From a virus: a DNA stretch of 22,887 bases. Positions within the stretch are counted from its first letter, which is position 1; every line of letters starts with the position of its first letter. Below, one piece after another: positions 6,552 through 14,225 of this stretch. The notes below the pieces were generated by a model. That model was not told the origin of the DNA, did not search any database, and was given only the letters and a program-made list of their open reading frames with translations. The position numbers were made by a program, and so were the translations under genes. The stretch spans positions 1 to 22,887 of IMG/VR virus record IMGVR_UViG_3300042356_001651; one strand, written 5' to 3'.

Positions 6552-6710
6552 ATGCACCATGCATTTATATTATTACTAATCGTATTTATATCAACTGTTT
6601 ATTTATTAATAAACGCATATAAAAACAAAGATGCAGAAGCTTCATTAGTTTCTGTTATTATTATGCTTGTAACTTTTTTATTAACTTTCATTATAAAATT
6701 TAACAATTAA
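6552..6710 (+). CDS. Two-span membrane protein
   Basis: 52 residues: HHAFILLLIVFISTVYLLI (first hydrophobic segment), a charged bend NAYKNKDAEA, then a second hydrophobic segment (SVIIMLVTFLLTFIIKF). The pattern resembles tiny two-helix phage membrane proteins such as those near lysis or superinfection genes. The leader TTTAAAAATTATG matches its neighbours. Role not shown. Confidence 0.65.
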   Translation: MHHAFILLLIVFISTVYLLINAYKNKDAEASLVSVIIMLVTFLLTFIIKFNN

Positions 6711-6714
6711 AATT

Positions 6715-6852
6715 ATGTCAAAATCATCGTTTGCAAAAAACCTAAGACAAAATCGTAAAGAAAATCATTTAGCAATTAGCAGAGCAGAGTTTCAAATTAC
6801 ATTGAAACAAGAAGCTGAAAAAAAGAAAAAAGATGCGTTATCTAATAGTTAA
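6715..6852 (+). CDS. Small basic hypothetical protein
   Basis: 45 residues, rich in lysine and arginine (FAKNLRQNRKENHLAIS, QEAEKKKKDALSNS). It would be helical, with a charged tail, and might bind nucleic acid. It begins four bases after the preceding stop and has the same A/T leader as its neighbours. No family recognised. Confidence 0.55.
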   Translation: MSKSSFAKNLRQNRKENHLAISRAEFQITLKQEAEKKKKDALSNS

Positions 6853-6961
6853 ATATTGGTTAAAAGAATTATTCTTATTCTTTCTACACGAAATAAAAAA
6901 TAGCTTTGTAAGAATGTTTTTTAAATTAAAATCGTATGTTAATTACAGTAGAAGAAGCTAA
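6833..6961 (+). CDS. Possible small overlapping gene
   Basis: A 42-residue frame (MRYLIVKYWLKELFLFFLHE...) overlaps the previous gene by 20 bases and the next by 26. Its hydrophobic, aromatic first half could be a membrane-associated helix. Coupling through overlaps is common here, but the frame is short, lacks a clear leader and could be a chance reading frame. Confidence 0.35.
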   Translation: MRYLIVKYWLKELFLFFLHEIKNSFVRMFFKLKSYVNYSRRS

Positions 6962-7145
6962 AAAAATATTAGCTTTAGAAGTAGTAAGTGATGTTTTTTT
7001 ACTTAAAGTAGTAAGAAGATACATTTACGACAGAACAGGTCATGTCATTAATGAAATAAATAGACCTCAAAATTTAATTCAAGTTCAGTTATTACAATTA
7101 GCAATTCAATCGTGTACTAATTATTATCTAAACAATGGAAAATGA
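6936..7145 (+). CDS. Hypothetical protein
   Basis: 69 residues, starting MLITVEEAKKILALE. The rest is helical with hydrophobic spacing (LLKVVRRYIYDRT, LIQVQLLQLAIQS) and ends in NNGK. The beginning LITVEEAKKIL resembles the N-terminus of short phage DNA-packaging or head-tail connector proteins of gp6 type, but that is only a weak resemblance. It overlaps the following gene by 11 bases. No certain function. Confidence 0.55.
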   Translation: MLITVEEAKKILALEVVSDVFLLKVVRRYIYDRTGHVINEINRPQNLIQVQLLQLAIQSCTNYYLNNGK

Positions 7146-7510
7146 AAAAGAAGTTGATCTGTCAAACATCACCAATTTTGATGAGTTTGACAAAAAGTTT
7201 GAAAAAATCATGGGGAATTGGAAAACTATTCCACCATACAATTTCAAATCAATATCAAAAAAAACTGTCAGAAGCTCAAATAAAAAGAAAAAAACACAAA
7301 GCGTTTATGTGCTTCGACAAAATATCTTTAATCATATCAAGAGTTGGTACAAACAACTACATGTATGAAGAACAAATTGATATTTGTCGTAATTGCATTA
7401 ATCAATTTAAAAATCAATTTCCTGAGTTTGAGCAACTTTCTGATAAGTTAGAAGAAAGTTTATTTTATTGTAGCAAAAAAGTTATTAAACAACCTAATTT
7501 AATTATTTAA
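7135..7510 (+). CDS. Hypothetical gene with apparent frameshift at A8 run
   Basis: The first frame (from ATG 7135) reads an acidic N-terminus, MENEKEVDLSNITNFDEF, up to ...FKSISKK. After a run of eight A at 7257-7264 that frame drifts to a basic tail with unusual codons and stops at 7368. The +1 frame then looks like the genuine continuation (LSEAQIKRKKHKAFMCFDKI, then EEQIDICRNCINQFKNQFPE) to 7510. Removing one A joins them into a 124-residue protein. Either the run carries an assembly indel, or +1 slippage makes the product, or a second gene starts at ATG 7307. The C-terminal half has CRNC and many hydrophobics; family unknown. Confidence 0.5.
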
Positions 7511-7521
7511 ATTTTAAAATC

Positions 7522-7815
7522 ATGTATCAACTAGTATTTACTCAAAAAGTGGATGGTTCTTTTATAAATCATCAGTCAATTGAAATCCCTAATTATAGTA
7601 TTCCTGTAAAGCACAATTTTAAAAGTAATAAAAGCTATGCAGAATATTTAAAGGTAAGTAAAGAATGTGAGGAAAGGGTAATTCAATTTAAGAAAGAACA
7701 ATTAGAGTTTAATAAAAAGAAAGGTATTGATTCTCGTATTCAAGAAGTTAGAACAGCTAAGAAAATATATAATTTAGCTATTAGTAGCTTGTTACAAATT
7801 CAAACCTGTGATTAA
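7522..7815 (+). CDS. Hypothetical protein, coiled-coil
   Basis: 97 residues. A strand-rich start (MYQLVFTQKVDGSFINHQS) is followed by a long charged helix from about residue 36 (SYAEYLKVSKECEERVIQF onward), a likely coiled coil. The leader AAATTTTAAAATCATG is typical of this phage. No enzyme motif; role unknown. Confidence 0.65.
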   Translation: MYQLVFTQKVDGSFINHQSIEIPNYSIPVKHNFKSNKSYAEYLKVSKECEERVIQFKKEQLEFNKKKGIDSRIQEVRTAKKIYNLAISSLLQIQTCD

Positions 7816-7826
7816 ATTTAAACATT

Positions 7827-7991
7827 ATGAACAAAATAATGGGAATGTTAAGTTTATTTACTTGTTTATTAGCAAGTAAAGCTGTATTAACAGAAATGTG
7901 GTATTTAGGTATTAATAATCAAACAATTGTAGAATTAATATTATTACTTGTCATGTCTGTTTTTTCAATTGTTATAGTTATTAAATACTAA
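7827..7991 (+). CDS. Two-span membrane protein
   Basis: 54 residues with a moderately hydrophobic N-terminal segment (MLSLFTCLLASKAVL), a polar loop WYLGINNQTIVE, then a strong membrane helix (LILLLVMSVFSIVIVI). It is the last gene before the terminator hairpin at 8001, so it ends the accessory transcript. No holin-type charge pattern is certain. Confidence 0.6.
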   Translation: MNKIMGMLSLFTCLLASKAVLTEMWYLGINNQTIVELILLLVMSVFSIVIVIKY

Positions 7992-8000
7992 ATACAATCA

Positions 8001-8040
8001 ATAAAGCTATAATCTGGGTAACTGGATTATAGCTTTATTT
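8001..8040 (+). terminator. Terminator hairpin before DNA polymerase
   Basis: A perfect 14-bp stem (8001-8014 and 8025-8038) with a ten-base loop TGGGTAACTG is followed by a T-rich stretch (TTTATTTAATT). It divides the accessory block from the polymerase operon. Confidence 0.75.
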
Positions 8041-8052
8041 AATTAAAAGCGT

Positions 8053-9418
8053 ATGATATATTATGTAGGATCTGAAAGATTGATTGAAAGCGATTTTTAT
8101 ACTCAAAGTACATTGAAAGAATGTTTAGATTTTCTAAACAATAAATGTACAAGCATTGCATTAGATACTGAAACTCAAGGTTATTTCGACCATAAAAATA
8201 AAATAATAATGCTTCAATTAAGTAATGGAGTTGATGCGTTTGTTATTGATGTTCGTGTTATTGATATCTTACCATTAAAAGAAGTTTTAGAAAATAAATT
8301 ATGTATTTTACAAAATGCAAAGTTTGATTATAAATTTCTAAAACTACATGGTATAGAATTAAAAAATATTGCAGATACATTTTTAAATGAATGTATTTTA
8401 ACAAATGGTATTGAGAATAGAAAACTAGGATTAGATGCTATTGCTTTCAAATATTGTGATGTAGTATTAGATAAAACAGTTAGAAATGATTTTTCTAAAT
8501 TAATTGATAAACCTTTTACTGATAAACAAATCATTTACGGTGTAAGTGATGTATTATGTCTCCATGAAATATATGAAAAGCAAACTATTGAGCTTATTAA
8601 ATGGAATTTATTAAATGTTGCTCAATTAGAATACGAAACTTGTTTAACTTTAGCTGATATGGAATATACAGGAATGTATATTAATACAGATAAATGGAAA
8701 AACTTAGCTAGTAAAGCACAAAATAATACAGAGAAATTAAGTAATGAAATAGATGAAATGGTGTTTAACAACCCTAAATTATCTAAGTTTATTAAAAAAT
8801 ATAGTCAGTTAGATTTATTTGGTAAAGTAGAAAGGGTAATAGACATAAAATATTCATCTCCTTTACAATGTTTGAAAATGTTTAAACAATTAGGTTTAGA
8901 TATTCCTTCAACTAATGCAAAAGATTTAATAAAATACCAAAATTCTGAACCACTTGTAAAAAAGTTTCTTGATTATAAAGAAGAAGAGAAATTATTTACA
9001 ACTTATGGATATGAATTTTTAAATTTTATTAATCCTCACACTAATAAAATTCATACTGATTTCTTTCAAATACTTAATACTCACCGTATTAGCTCATCTA
9101 AACCTAACATGCAACAAATACCGGCAGATAAAGATTATCTTGCTTGTTTTGAAGCACCAAAAGGATTCAAAATAGTAGGTTGTGATTTTTCAGCACAAGA
9201 ATTGCGTTTGATAACAGAGCTTTCACAAGATCCTCTATGGGTAAAAACTTTTAATGAAGGTGGAGATATCCATTCTATTATAGCATCAAAAGTATTTAAT
9301 ATTCCTGAAGATAAAGTGAAAGATAACTTTGAATATCTGTATGTAGGTAAAGTAAAAGTGTTTTTAAGAGGTAAACCACCAAGACATATTGCTAAAGTAA
9401 TTAATTTTATGTTAGCCT
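8053..9418 (+). CDS. polA: Family A DNA polymerase, exon 1
   Basis: Exon 1 encodes residues 1-455 plus the first base of codon 456. The N-terminal 3'-5' exonuclease domain shows Exo I LDTETQ, Exo II NAKFDYKFL and Exo III YGVSDVLCLH. Polymerase motif A is CDFSAQELR, with catalytic Asp378. Motif B starts at RHIAKVINFMLA (Arg444, Lys448). The frame then runs into a nonsense tail LIKKNYI, because a group I intron begins after T9418. Joined to 10451, it restores INFMLAYGGS, a perfect motif B. The spliced enzyme is 620 residues, like other phage family A replicases lacking a 5' nuclease domain. It would act as the phage replicase. Confidence 0.92.
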
Positions 9419-10450
9419 TAATTAAAAAAAATTATATATAGTCAATTATATTATCTACCTTTGTACCAAAGCAAAGTTACAATGGAAGAAAATATAATTA
9501 AATTATCTAAAAATGGACTATTTCCTAAAGAAATAGCTGTAAAATTGAATTTAAAATATTATTATGTACTTAAAATATTTAAGAAGCACAGTTTAAGTCT
9601 TCAAGGTTCTGGAGGAACAAATAAAATTGTAAATAATAATTCATTTCTTAAAAAGAATGGTGATTATTGGTTAGGTTTTATTTCTGCTGATGGTAATTTA
9701 AGTAAAAAACAGTATTCTATATATTTAGGTATAAAGGATTTAGATCATATTATTAAATATCGAGATTTTATTAATTCTAAACTAAAAATTTATTATAAGC
9801 TAAATAAAGCTAACTCTACTATTGGAGTAATAGTTTTTAGAAATAGTGAAATTTGGAATTATTTAAATAAAATAGGCATAACACCAACTAAATCGCGAAC
9901 CTTTACTTATAAAAAAGAAATAAATTGGGAGTTTATAAGAGGGTATTTTGATGGAGATGGGTCTATTTCAAAAAATGAACCTAAAATTACTACTGGAAGT
10001 GAAAATTTTAAAAATCAATTATTAGAATTTTTTAAGTTAAATAATATAACTTATTCAGTAAGTATTAAAGGAAATAAAGTTTTTGATATTTATATTAGAG
10101 GAAACTCTAGATTTGATTTTTTTCATAATATATACAAAGAAAATTCAATTAAATTAGATAGAAAATATATAAAATACAGGGCAGCTCTAGAGAAATTTAG
10201 AGTAAAAAATATCGGATAAATTGCTGGAAAACCTTGAAGAGGGCAATCAGCAGCCTACTACTAATTTAAATGGTTAGTAAGGGTTCAACGACTAGATATT
10301 GAAACTATGAAAGTAGAATATAAAATATCCACGAACATCCGACATCTTAATAAATATTTTAAGATGATGATATAGTCTGAGCTGCACATATAACTTTAGT
10401 AAAGAAAGTGCAGAAGTACAAGATAAAGAGCTTGTACGATAACATAACTG
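9419..10450 (+). mobile_element. Group I intron in polymerase gene
   Basis: A 1032-base intron. The upstream exon ends in T and the intron ends in G, as the group I rule requires; joining restores codon 456 (TAC, Tyr). Core elements after the endonuclease frame: P4-P6 region GCTGG...AATCAGCAGCC, P7 GACTA (10290-10294) with TAGTC (10373-10377), P8 CATCTTA/TAAGATG (near 10342-10366), P9 CTGCAC/GTGCAG (10382-10413) and a further hairpin GTACAAG/CTTGTAC (10416-10438). The P1 guide pairing was not found. The intron encodes its own homing endonuclease. Confidence 0.9.
9482..10219 (+). CDS. LAGLIDADG homing endonuclease
   Basis: About 245 residues. An N-terminal helix-turn-helix-like segment (LSKNGLFPKEIAVKLNLKYY) precedes two LAGLIDADG motifs, YWLGFISADGN and FIRGYFDGDGS, each with the acidic residue that binds the catalytic metal. 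Two motifs in one chain mean a monomeric enzyme with pseudo-twofold symmetry. It would cut intronless alleles of the polymerase gene to spread the intron. ATG 9482 is preferred to TTG 9461. It lies in the 5' part of the intron, upstream of the catalytic core. Codon use is as AT-rich as the phage. Confidence 0.9.
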   Translation: MEENIIKLSKNGLFPKEIAVKLNLKYYYVLKIFKKHSLSLQGSGGTNKIVNNNSFLKKNGDYWLGFISADGNLSKKQYSIYLGIKDLDHIIKYRDFINSKLKIYYKLNKANSTIGVIVFRNSEIWNYLNKIGITPTKSRTFTYKKEINWEFIRGYFDGDGSISKNEPKITTGSENFKNQLLEFFKLNNITYSVSIKGNKVFDIYIRGNSRFDFFHNIYKENSIKLDRKYIKYRAALEKFRVKNIG

Positions 10451-10947
10451 ACGGTGGTAGTAAATTTAAGTTATCTGCAGTATTAGGTATTTCTGTAGAT
10501 GAAGCTGATACAATTATTACAGAGTATTTTAATCAAGTACCTAAAGTAAAAAGTGTATTAGAATCTTGTTCTAAATATGCGTTAAAGAATAGTTATATAC
10601 GTTCATTAAAACCATATTCTATTGTAAGACATTTTGAATATTCAAAAGAAGATTTAAAACAAGTTGGTGCAGTAGAAAGAGCAGGTAAAAACACGGTTAT
10701 ACAATCTAGTGGCGCGATGATGTGCAAGTTAGCATTAGTGAATATTCGTAAAAAAATTAAAACTTTAGATTATAAAGTAATTATGTTTTTACAAATTCAT
10801 GATGCAATATTCTGTTATGTTCAAGAAGATAAAGCTGAAGAATGGGCAGAGATACAAAAAGAAATAATGGAAGAAGCTGGTAGAGAATTTATCAAATCTA
10901 TACCAGTAAAAAGTGATGTTATAATATCAGATTATTGGTCTAAATAA
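10451..10947 (+). CDS. polA: Family A DNA polymerase, exon 2
   Basis: Continues the polymerase from codon 456 (two bases AC join T9418 to form TAC). It opens with the second half of motif B, YGGSKFKLS, then fingers/palm helices (EYFNQVPKV), and ends with motif C, LQIHDAIFCYV, near residue 573 of the spliced protein. The second motif C residue is alanine, where most family A polymerases have glutamate (HDE); the metal-binding aspartate (Asp573) is kept. The in-frame sequence upstream of 10451 belongs to the intron, so the apparent ATG at 10408 is not a real start. Confidence 0.92.
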
Positions 10948-10958
10948 AAATTAAAATT

Positions 10959-11177
10959 ATGAAACTATTATTATTTTACACGATGTTTAGTTTTAATCTT
11001 CATTTTGGAGATTATTGTGATGGATTCAGAAATGGATTTAAAGATGGGTATTGTTATAGAGAATCGTATTGTATACCACCAATACCTCCACTATGTCCTA
11101 TGAGAAGATTTGGTGAAGATGATACTTATACTGATGGGTACAAGAGAGGATTTATTGTTGGATTAAATAGTAAATAA
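10959..11177 (+). CDS. Small secreted or membrane-linked protein
   Basis: 72 residues. A short hydrophobic start (MKLLLFYTMFSFNLHF) may be a signal peptide or anchor. It is followed by GDYCDGFRNGFKDGYCY, four more cysteines around CIPPIPPLCP, and TYTDGYKRGFIVGLN. The doubled DGF/DGY-x-x-GF pattern looks like an internal repeat (FRNGFKDGY and TDGYKRGFIVG). Such proteins occur next to polymerase genes in Bacteroidota phages, with no known role. Confidence 0.65.
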   Translation: MKLLLFYTMFSFNLHFGDYCDGFRNGFKDGYCYRESYCIPPIPPLCPMRRFGEDDTYTDGYKRGFIVGLNSK

Positions 11178-11183
11178 AAAGTT

Positions 11184-11588
11184 ATGGTAATAAATTATAT
11201 AGAAACTCCATCAGGTAAAAAACTATTTTCTTTTCATAGACACGACTTTAAACTTGAAGAAGGTGTTGGAATTGATGGTGGTTTTGATTATACAAGAATT
11301 ATTGGAAATCCAGAATTAAGAACAGATAATTTATCTAATGTAATTGAATCTGTCCGAGAACAATTTGTTTGGGGTAGAAATTATGATAAAGAAAATAATA
11401 GACTTGATAAAACCGAGTACATATTATTAAAAAACTTAGATACTGATCATATAGTAGCTATTTTAAAATATTTTACAGAAAAATTAAAGATTGAAAACGG
11501 ACTTGTCACAACTCCAATATCAAAAGAATGGATTGCAATACATTTAATATTAATTGAAGAATTATTATACAGATTAAAAGCTAAATAA
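11184..11588 (+). CDS. Conserved hypothetical protein
   Basis: 134 residues, starting MVINYIETPSGKKLFSFHRHDF; VGIDGGFDYTRI and SVREQFVWGRNYDKENNRL follow, and the C-terminal third is helical (WIAIHLILIEELLYRL). It lies two bases before the SF2 helicase start and six after the previous gene, so translation is probably coupled. The pattern recurs as an uncharacterised protein in Bacteroidota phages. No motif reveals its function. Confidence 0.7.
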   Translation: MVINYIETPSGKKLFSFHRHDFKLEEGVGIDGGFDYTRIIGNPELRTDNLSNVIESVREQFVWGRNYDKENNRLDKTEYILLKNLDTDHIVAILKYFTEKLKIENGLVTTPISKEWIAIHLILIEELLYRLKAK

Positions 11589-11589
11589 A

Positions 11590-12825
11590 ATGACAAAAAA
11601 AGATTTAGAGTATTTTAAAAAGTTTACTAATCCTTTAGAATGCAAAAATGAAATCCATAATCATGCTTTATTAAATCATATTAAGTTAGGACAAAGGTCT
11701 AGCTTATTTATGTCACCTGGTTCAGGTAAAACTAGAGTAGGTATTATAGCTGCATGTGAAAATATTAAAAAGTATGGAGGAAAATGGTTAGTATCAGTTC
11801 CAAAAGAAAACTTAATTAAACAATGGTCTGATGAAGCAGCTAAATGGAAATATTCTAAAGAATGGAAAAATGTAGATTGTATATGTCATGCTAGTAATGC
11901 AAAAGTAAATATTAATAATTACAATGGTATTATTATTGATGAAGTTCATTTAGCAATAAAAGGTGAAATACATGGTTCATTATTAAATTTTGATTACAAA
12001 AAAAATAATAAAAAACTATTGTGTTTAACAGGTACAAAACCAACTGCAGAGTTATTAGAAAAACTAGAAACTGTAGCTCCTTGTGCTTTTGAACTAACAT
12101 TAGATGAAGCAGTAGAATTAAAACTTGTATCAGAATATATTATCAATGTAATAGATGTTCCATTATTACCAAAAGAAATAACTGAATATAAAAAAGCTCA
12201 ACAACAGTTTATTTATTATAAGTATATTTTAGGAGGTAATGATGCGTTTGACAAAGCTACATTGTATTTAAAGAGTAGTAATGCTTCTAAACATGATAAG
12301 AAAAATGCTACAATGTTTTATGGTGCAATTCGTAAAAGAAAAACAGTAGCTCAGAATGCAGAGAATAAATTAATTATAGGAAAAGAATTAATTAAATTGC
12401 ATAAAGATTACAATATTATTACTTTTGCTGAAACAAATGCTTTTACTGAAGCTTTGTATAAATCTTTAGGAGACACAGCTTTAATGTTTCATTCAGAAAT
12501 GAAGAAAACAGAAAAAGATAATACTCTAAAAAGATTTAAAGATGGTAGAACAAAACAAAATATTATTTGTTCTACTAAAGCATTATCAGAAGGATTCAAT
12601 GTAGAAAATATATCTTGTGCAATTATTTTAGCATTTACTTCTAAATCTAATACATTGATTCAGCGATTAGCAAGGTCAATTAGATATAAAGAAGGAAAAC
12701 AAGCTAAGATATTTATTCTATGTGTTCCTGATAGTCAAGAAGAATTATGGTTAAAATCAGCTCTTAAAGGAGTATCAAATGTAAAATACTATGATTCTTT
12801 TGAAACGTATGTAAAAAATATGTAA
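11590..12825 (+). CDS. SF2 helicase (DEAD/SNF2-type)
   Basis: 411 residues. Walker A SPGSGKT (residues 42-48), motif Ia SVPKENLIKQW, Walker B/motif II IIIDEVH (Asp117), motif III CLTGTKP, motif V STKALSEGFNVENI, motif VI QRLARSIRY near residue 358. This is a full set for a superfamily 2 ATP-dependent translocase of the SSL2/SNF2-like group found in crAss-like and T4-like replisome operons. It would unwind or remodel DNA during replication or recombination. The length fits a two-RecA-domain core without large additions. Confidence 0.92.
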   Translation: MTKKDLEYFKKFTNPLECKNEIHNHALLNHIKLGQRSSLFMSPGSGKTRVGIIAACENIKKYGGKWLVSVPKENLIKQWSDEAAKWKYSKEWKNVDCICHASNAKVNINNYNGIIIDEVHLAIKGEIHGSLLNFDYKKNNKKLLCLTGTKPTAELLEKLETVAPCAFELTLDEAVELKLVSEYIINVIDVPLLPKEITEYKKAQQQFIYYKYILGGNDAFDKATLYLKSSNASKHDKKNATMFYGAIRKRKTVAQNAENKLIIGKELIKLHKDYNIITFAETNAFTEALYKSLGDTALMFHSEMKKTEKDNTLKRFKDGRTKQNIICSTKALSEGFNVENISCAIILAFTSKSNTLIQRLARSIRYKEGKQAKIFILCVPDSQEELWLKSALKGVSNVKYYDSFETYVKNM

Positions 12826-12836
12826 TTTTTATAATA

Positions 12837-12965
12837 ATGTCTTATATCTGCATAAGAACTTTTGAATCTTCTAAAGGAATAACCTACATCAAAAGTAGAG
12901 TTATTCCTGAAGAAGTTTATAAAACACTAAATATGCTAGAGCAAAAAAACTTTGTTAAACTATGA
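12837..12965 (+). CDS. Small hypothetical protein
   Basis: 42 residues (MSYICIRTFESSKGITYIKS, then RVIPEEVYKTLNML). A short beta hairpin and one helix are suggested. Its stop overlaps the next start as ATGA, an arrangement typical of real genes in this window. The leader TTTTTATAATAATG is A/T-rich. Family unknown. Confidence 0.55.
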   Translation: MSYICIRTFESSKGITYIKSRVIPEEVYKTLNMLEQKNFVKL

Positions 12966-13345
12966 AAAAATATAACATAGAATTATCAGAAGAACAAATG
13001 CGTTTGATTTCTCTTTGTCTTGAAGATTTATCAAGATTTGCAAGTGGTCAATGGGAACTTAGATACACCATTGAAGAAATGTTGCGTGGCTTACCATTTG
13101 ACGAACAAATGAAAAGACGTGACGAAGTCGAAGAACATTTAAAACAAGTCAAAAGAATTTTGTTACCTGGATTACCTGACAATACAAGCAAAGGATATAA
13201 TGGTTCTGATTTTATTGGTAACACCTATCAAATTTACAGAAGCATTTTACACCAACTTGCGATAGACAATAATTGGAATAATGTTTATTCTTCATCATCG
13301 TTACCTTCTGGTAATATGGGAACAATAAAAATAAAAAAAGCATGA
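12962..13345 (+). CDS. Conserved hypothetical phage protein
   Basis: 127 residues. N-terminal IELSEEQMRLISLCLEDLSR and FASGQWELRYTIEEML, with a central EEHLKQVKRILLPGLPDN, form a pattern seen repeatedly in hypothetical proteins of Bacteroidota phages. The C-terminal part (SDFIGNTYQIYRSILHQLAI) is helical. It is coupled by ATGA to both neighbours. It is the last clear backbone gene before the cassette array. Function unknown. Confidence 0.75.
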   Translation: MKKYNIELSEEQMRLISLCLEDLSRFASGQWELRYTIEEMLRGLPFDEQMKRRDEVEEHLKQVKRILLPGLPDNTSKGYNGSDFIGNTYQIYRSILHQLAIDNNWNNVYSSSSLPSGNMGTIKIKKA

Positions 13346-13527
13346 AAAGGTACTACCGATGCAAAGCAAAATTACCTTTGTTTATGTTTGGCAAGTCGCA
13401 GAAAGCCAAAGAAACCGACAAAAAGATAGTAGAAGAGTATGCCGAAATGCCTGAATTTAGCAGTAACCCACTTGACTTAGCCGCCAAAAGAATACATACA
13501 GTAATTGATGAAGAAAACCCTTTTTAA
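13342..13527 (+). CDS. Truncated or chimeric YRCK-type protein
   Basis: 61 residues. The first 20 (MKRYYRCKAKLPLFMFGKS) nearly match the start of the gene at 14959 at both protein and DNA level over about 58 bases, then the two diverge completely. The paralogue keeps CYRC and a second CRVC knuckle; here the first cysteine is tyrosine and the second knuckle is absent, so zinc binding is probably lost. The remaining helix-rich tail (TDKKIVEEYAEMPEFSSNPL) is unrelated. It overlaps the upstream gene as ATGA and ends one base before the next ATG. It forms the left border of the cassette array. Confidence 0.6.
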   Translation: MKRYYRCKAKLPLFMFGKSQKAKETDKKIVEEYAEMPEFSSNPLDLAAKRIHTVIDEENPF

Positions 13528-13528
13528 G

Positions 13529-13828
13529 ATGAAAACAAACAAAATATACAATGAAAACCGTCTTTGCAAAAACAATGTTATAAGCAGTTGCGATTGCTTA
13601 TTAGGATTTCTTAGCGGAGAAAAAGTAAACAAATCTACTATTGATTATGAAGTAAAAAGGCTTGTAAACATTCAACCGACTTTCAAAAAGTATGGATTGT
13701 TGAAGTGTGAACCACAAAGTAAAAGTCAAATAGTAGATGGTAGAAAAGGATATTTAAGTAGATTCGTTTACTGTCCTTATTGTGGCGAAAAAGTCAATTG
13801 GAAGCAGGTTCTTAGCAATTGCTTATAA
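13529..13828 (+). CDS. Cassette A protein, zinc-ribbon C-terminus
   Basis: 99 residues from ATG 13529. The end FVYCPYCGEKVNW is a C-x2-C zinc ribbon half; two cysteines near residue 19-22 (SSCDCLL) may complete it. The cassette proper begins at 13577, so the first 16 codons lie in the flanking half attC and the stop TAA is inside the next attC (CTTATAACG). Translation thus crosses a recombination junction, and a native start could be a non-ATG codon inside the cassette. It begins one base after the preceding stop. Function unknown. Confidence 0.55.
   Translation: MKTNKIYNENRLCKNNVISSCDCLLGFLSGEKVNKSTIDYEVKRLVNIQPTFKKYGLLKCEPQSKSQIVDGRKGYLSRFVYCPYCGEKVNWKQVLSNCL
13555..13585 (+). repeat. attC-like right half (site 0)
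   Basis: CCGTCTTTGCAAAAACAAT followed by GTTATAAGC (13577-13585), the R' type end seen in complete sites. No matching left arm was found upstream, so the site is probably truncated. It marks the left end of cassette A. Confidence 0.45.
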
Positions 13829-14017
13829 CGTGCCGAGTGTTGGCGTAGTTGCGGAAATTTTAAACTAAATATTATTATGAATACAGAAACAGTAACAGTG
13901 TTTGCAAAAGGTGAAGATTTTGAAATCATAGTACAGCATGACCAAAGCGGAAGTGCTTATGGAATGCCTTTATCGAAGAACGCATACGAGCAATTACGCC
14001 AACACTTTGTTAGCGGT
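13821..14017 (+). repeat. attC-like site 1
   Basis: Left end GCTTATAAC (13821-13829) and right end GTTAGCGGT (14009-14017). Inner arms are an exact 12-bp inverted repeat, AGTGTTGGCGTA (13836-13847) and TACGCCAACACT (13995-14006). The loop is long (about 147 bases) and holds the start of the next gene. The outer ends do not match each other but match the ends of cassettes A and B respectively. Confidence 0.6.
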
Positions 14018-14116
14018 TCGTTGGCCTTTTTAGGAAAGATATTGGAAGAAGAAATGTCCGCTGAATTACGAACTTGGTTGATGGAGTTGAATGTTAAGTT
14101 AGCCAATGACCGCTAA
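13877..14116 (+). CDS. Hypothetical protein spanning attC site 1
   Basis: 79 residues. The N-terminal half (MNTETVTVFAKGEDFEIIVQ, then GSAYGMPLSKNAYEQLRQHF) lies in the loop and right arm of attC site 1; the C-terminal half (LAFLGKILEEEMSAELRTWL...) lies in the very short cassette B. The start has a Bacteroidota-type leader (ATATTATTATG). The stop TAA is the first base triplet of the next attC (CGCTAACG). It could be one gene interrupted by, and still reading through, a recombination site. Family unknown. Confidence 0.5.
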   Translation: MNTETVTVFAKGEDFEIIVQHDQSGSAYGMPLSKNAYEQLRQHFVSGSLAFLGKILEEEMSAELRTWLMELNVKLANDR

Positions 14117-14208
14117 CGTTTTGCGTGTATGTGCAGTACGCATACGATGAACTTAATTATTAACAACAAATACTTATTAGCGTATTGCACATATACGCTG
14201 TTATAAGC
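14109..14208 (+). repeat. attC-like site 2
   Basis: Left end ACCGCTAAC, right end GTTATAAGC. Inner arms GCGTGTATGTGCAGTACGC and GCGTATTGCACATATACGC pair over 19 positions, with two G-T pairs and no true mismatch. The loop between (about 50 bases) is A/T-rich. The outer ends differ because they belong to cassettes B and C. Confidence 0.7.
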
Positions 14209-14225
14209 TGTAAAAATTACGATTT

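Noticed and set aside
8328-8534. Reverse-strand open frame inside the polymerase gene
   Set aside because: Antisense to the conserved exonuclease domain and without a leader. The reverse frames at 16519-16722 and 20136-20348 are rejected for the same reason.
9455-9462. TACCTTTG resembling the Bacteroidota -7 promoter element (TAnnTTTG) before the homing endonuclease
   Set aside because: No matching -33 element upstream, and the same string occurs inside coding genes (e.g. near 13372), so it is probably chance.
10408-10450. Apparent start and first 14 codons of a second polymerase gene
   Set aside because: These bases form P9-type hairpins of the group I intron; the exon begins at 10451.
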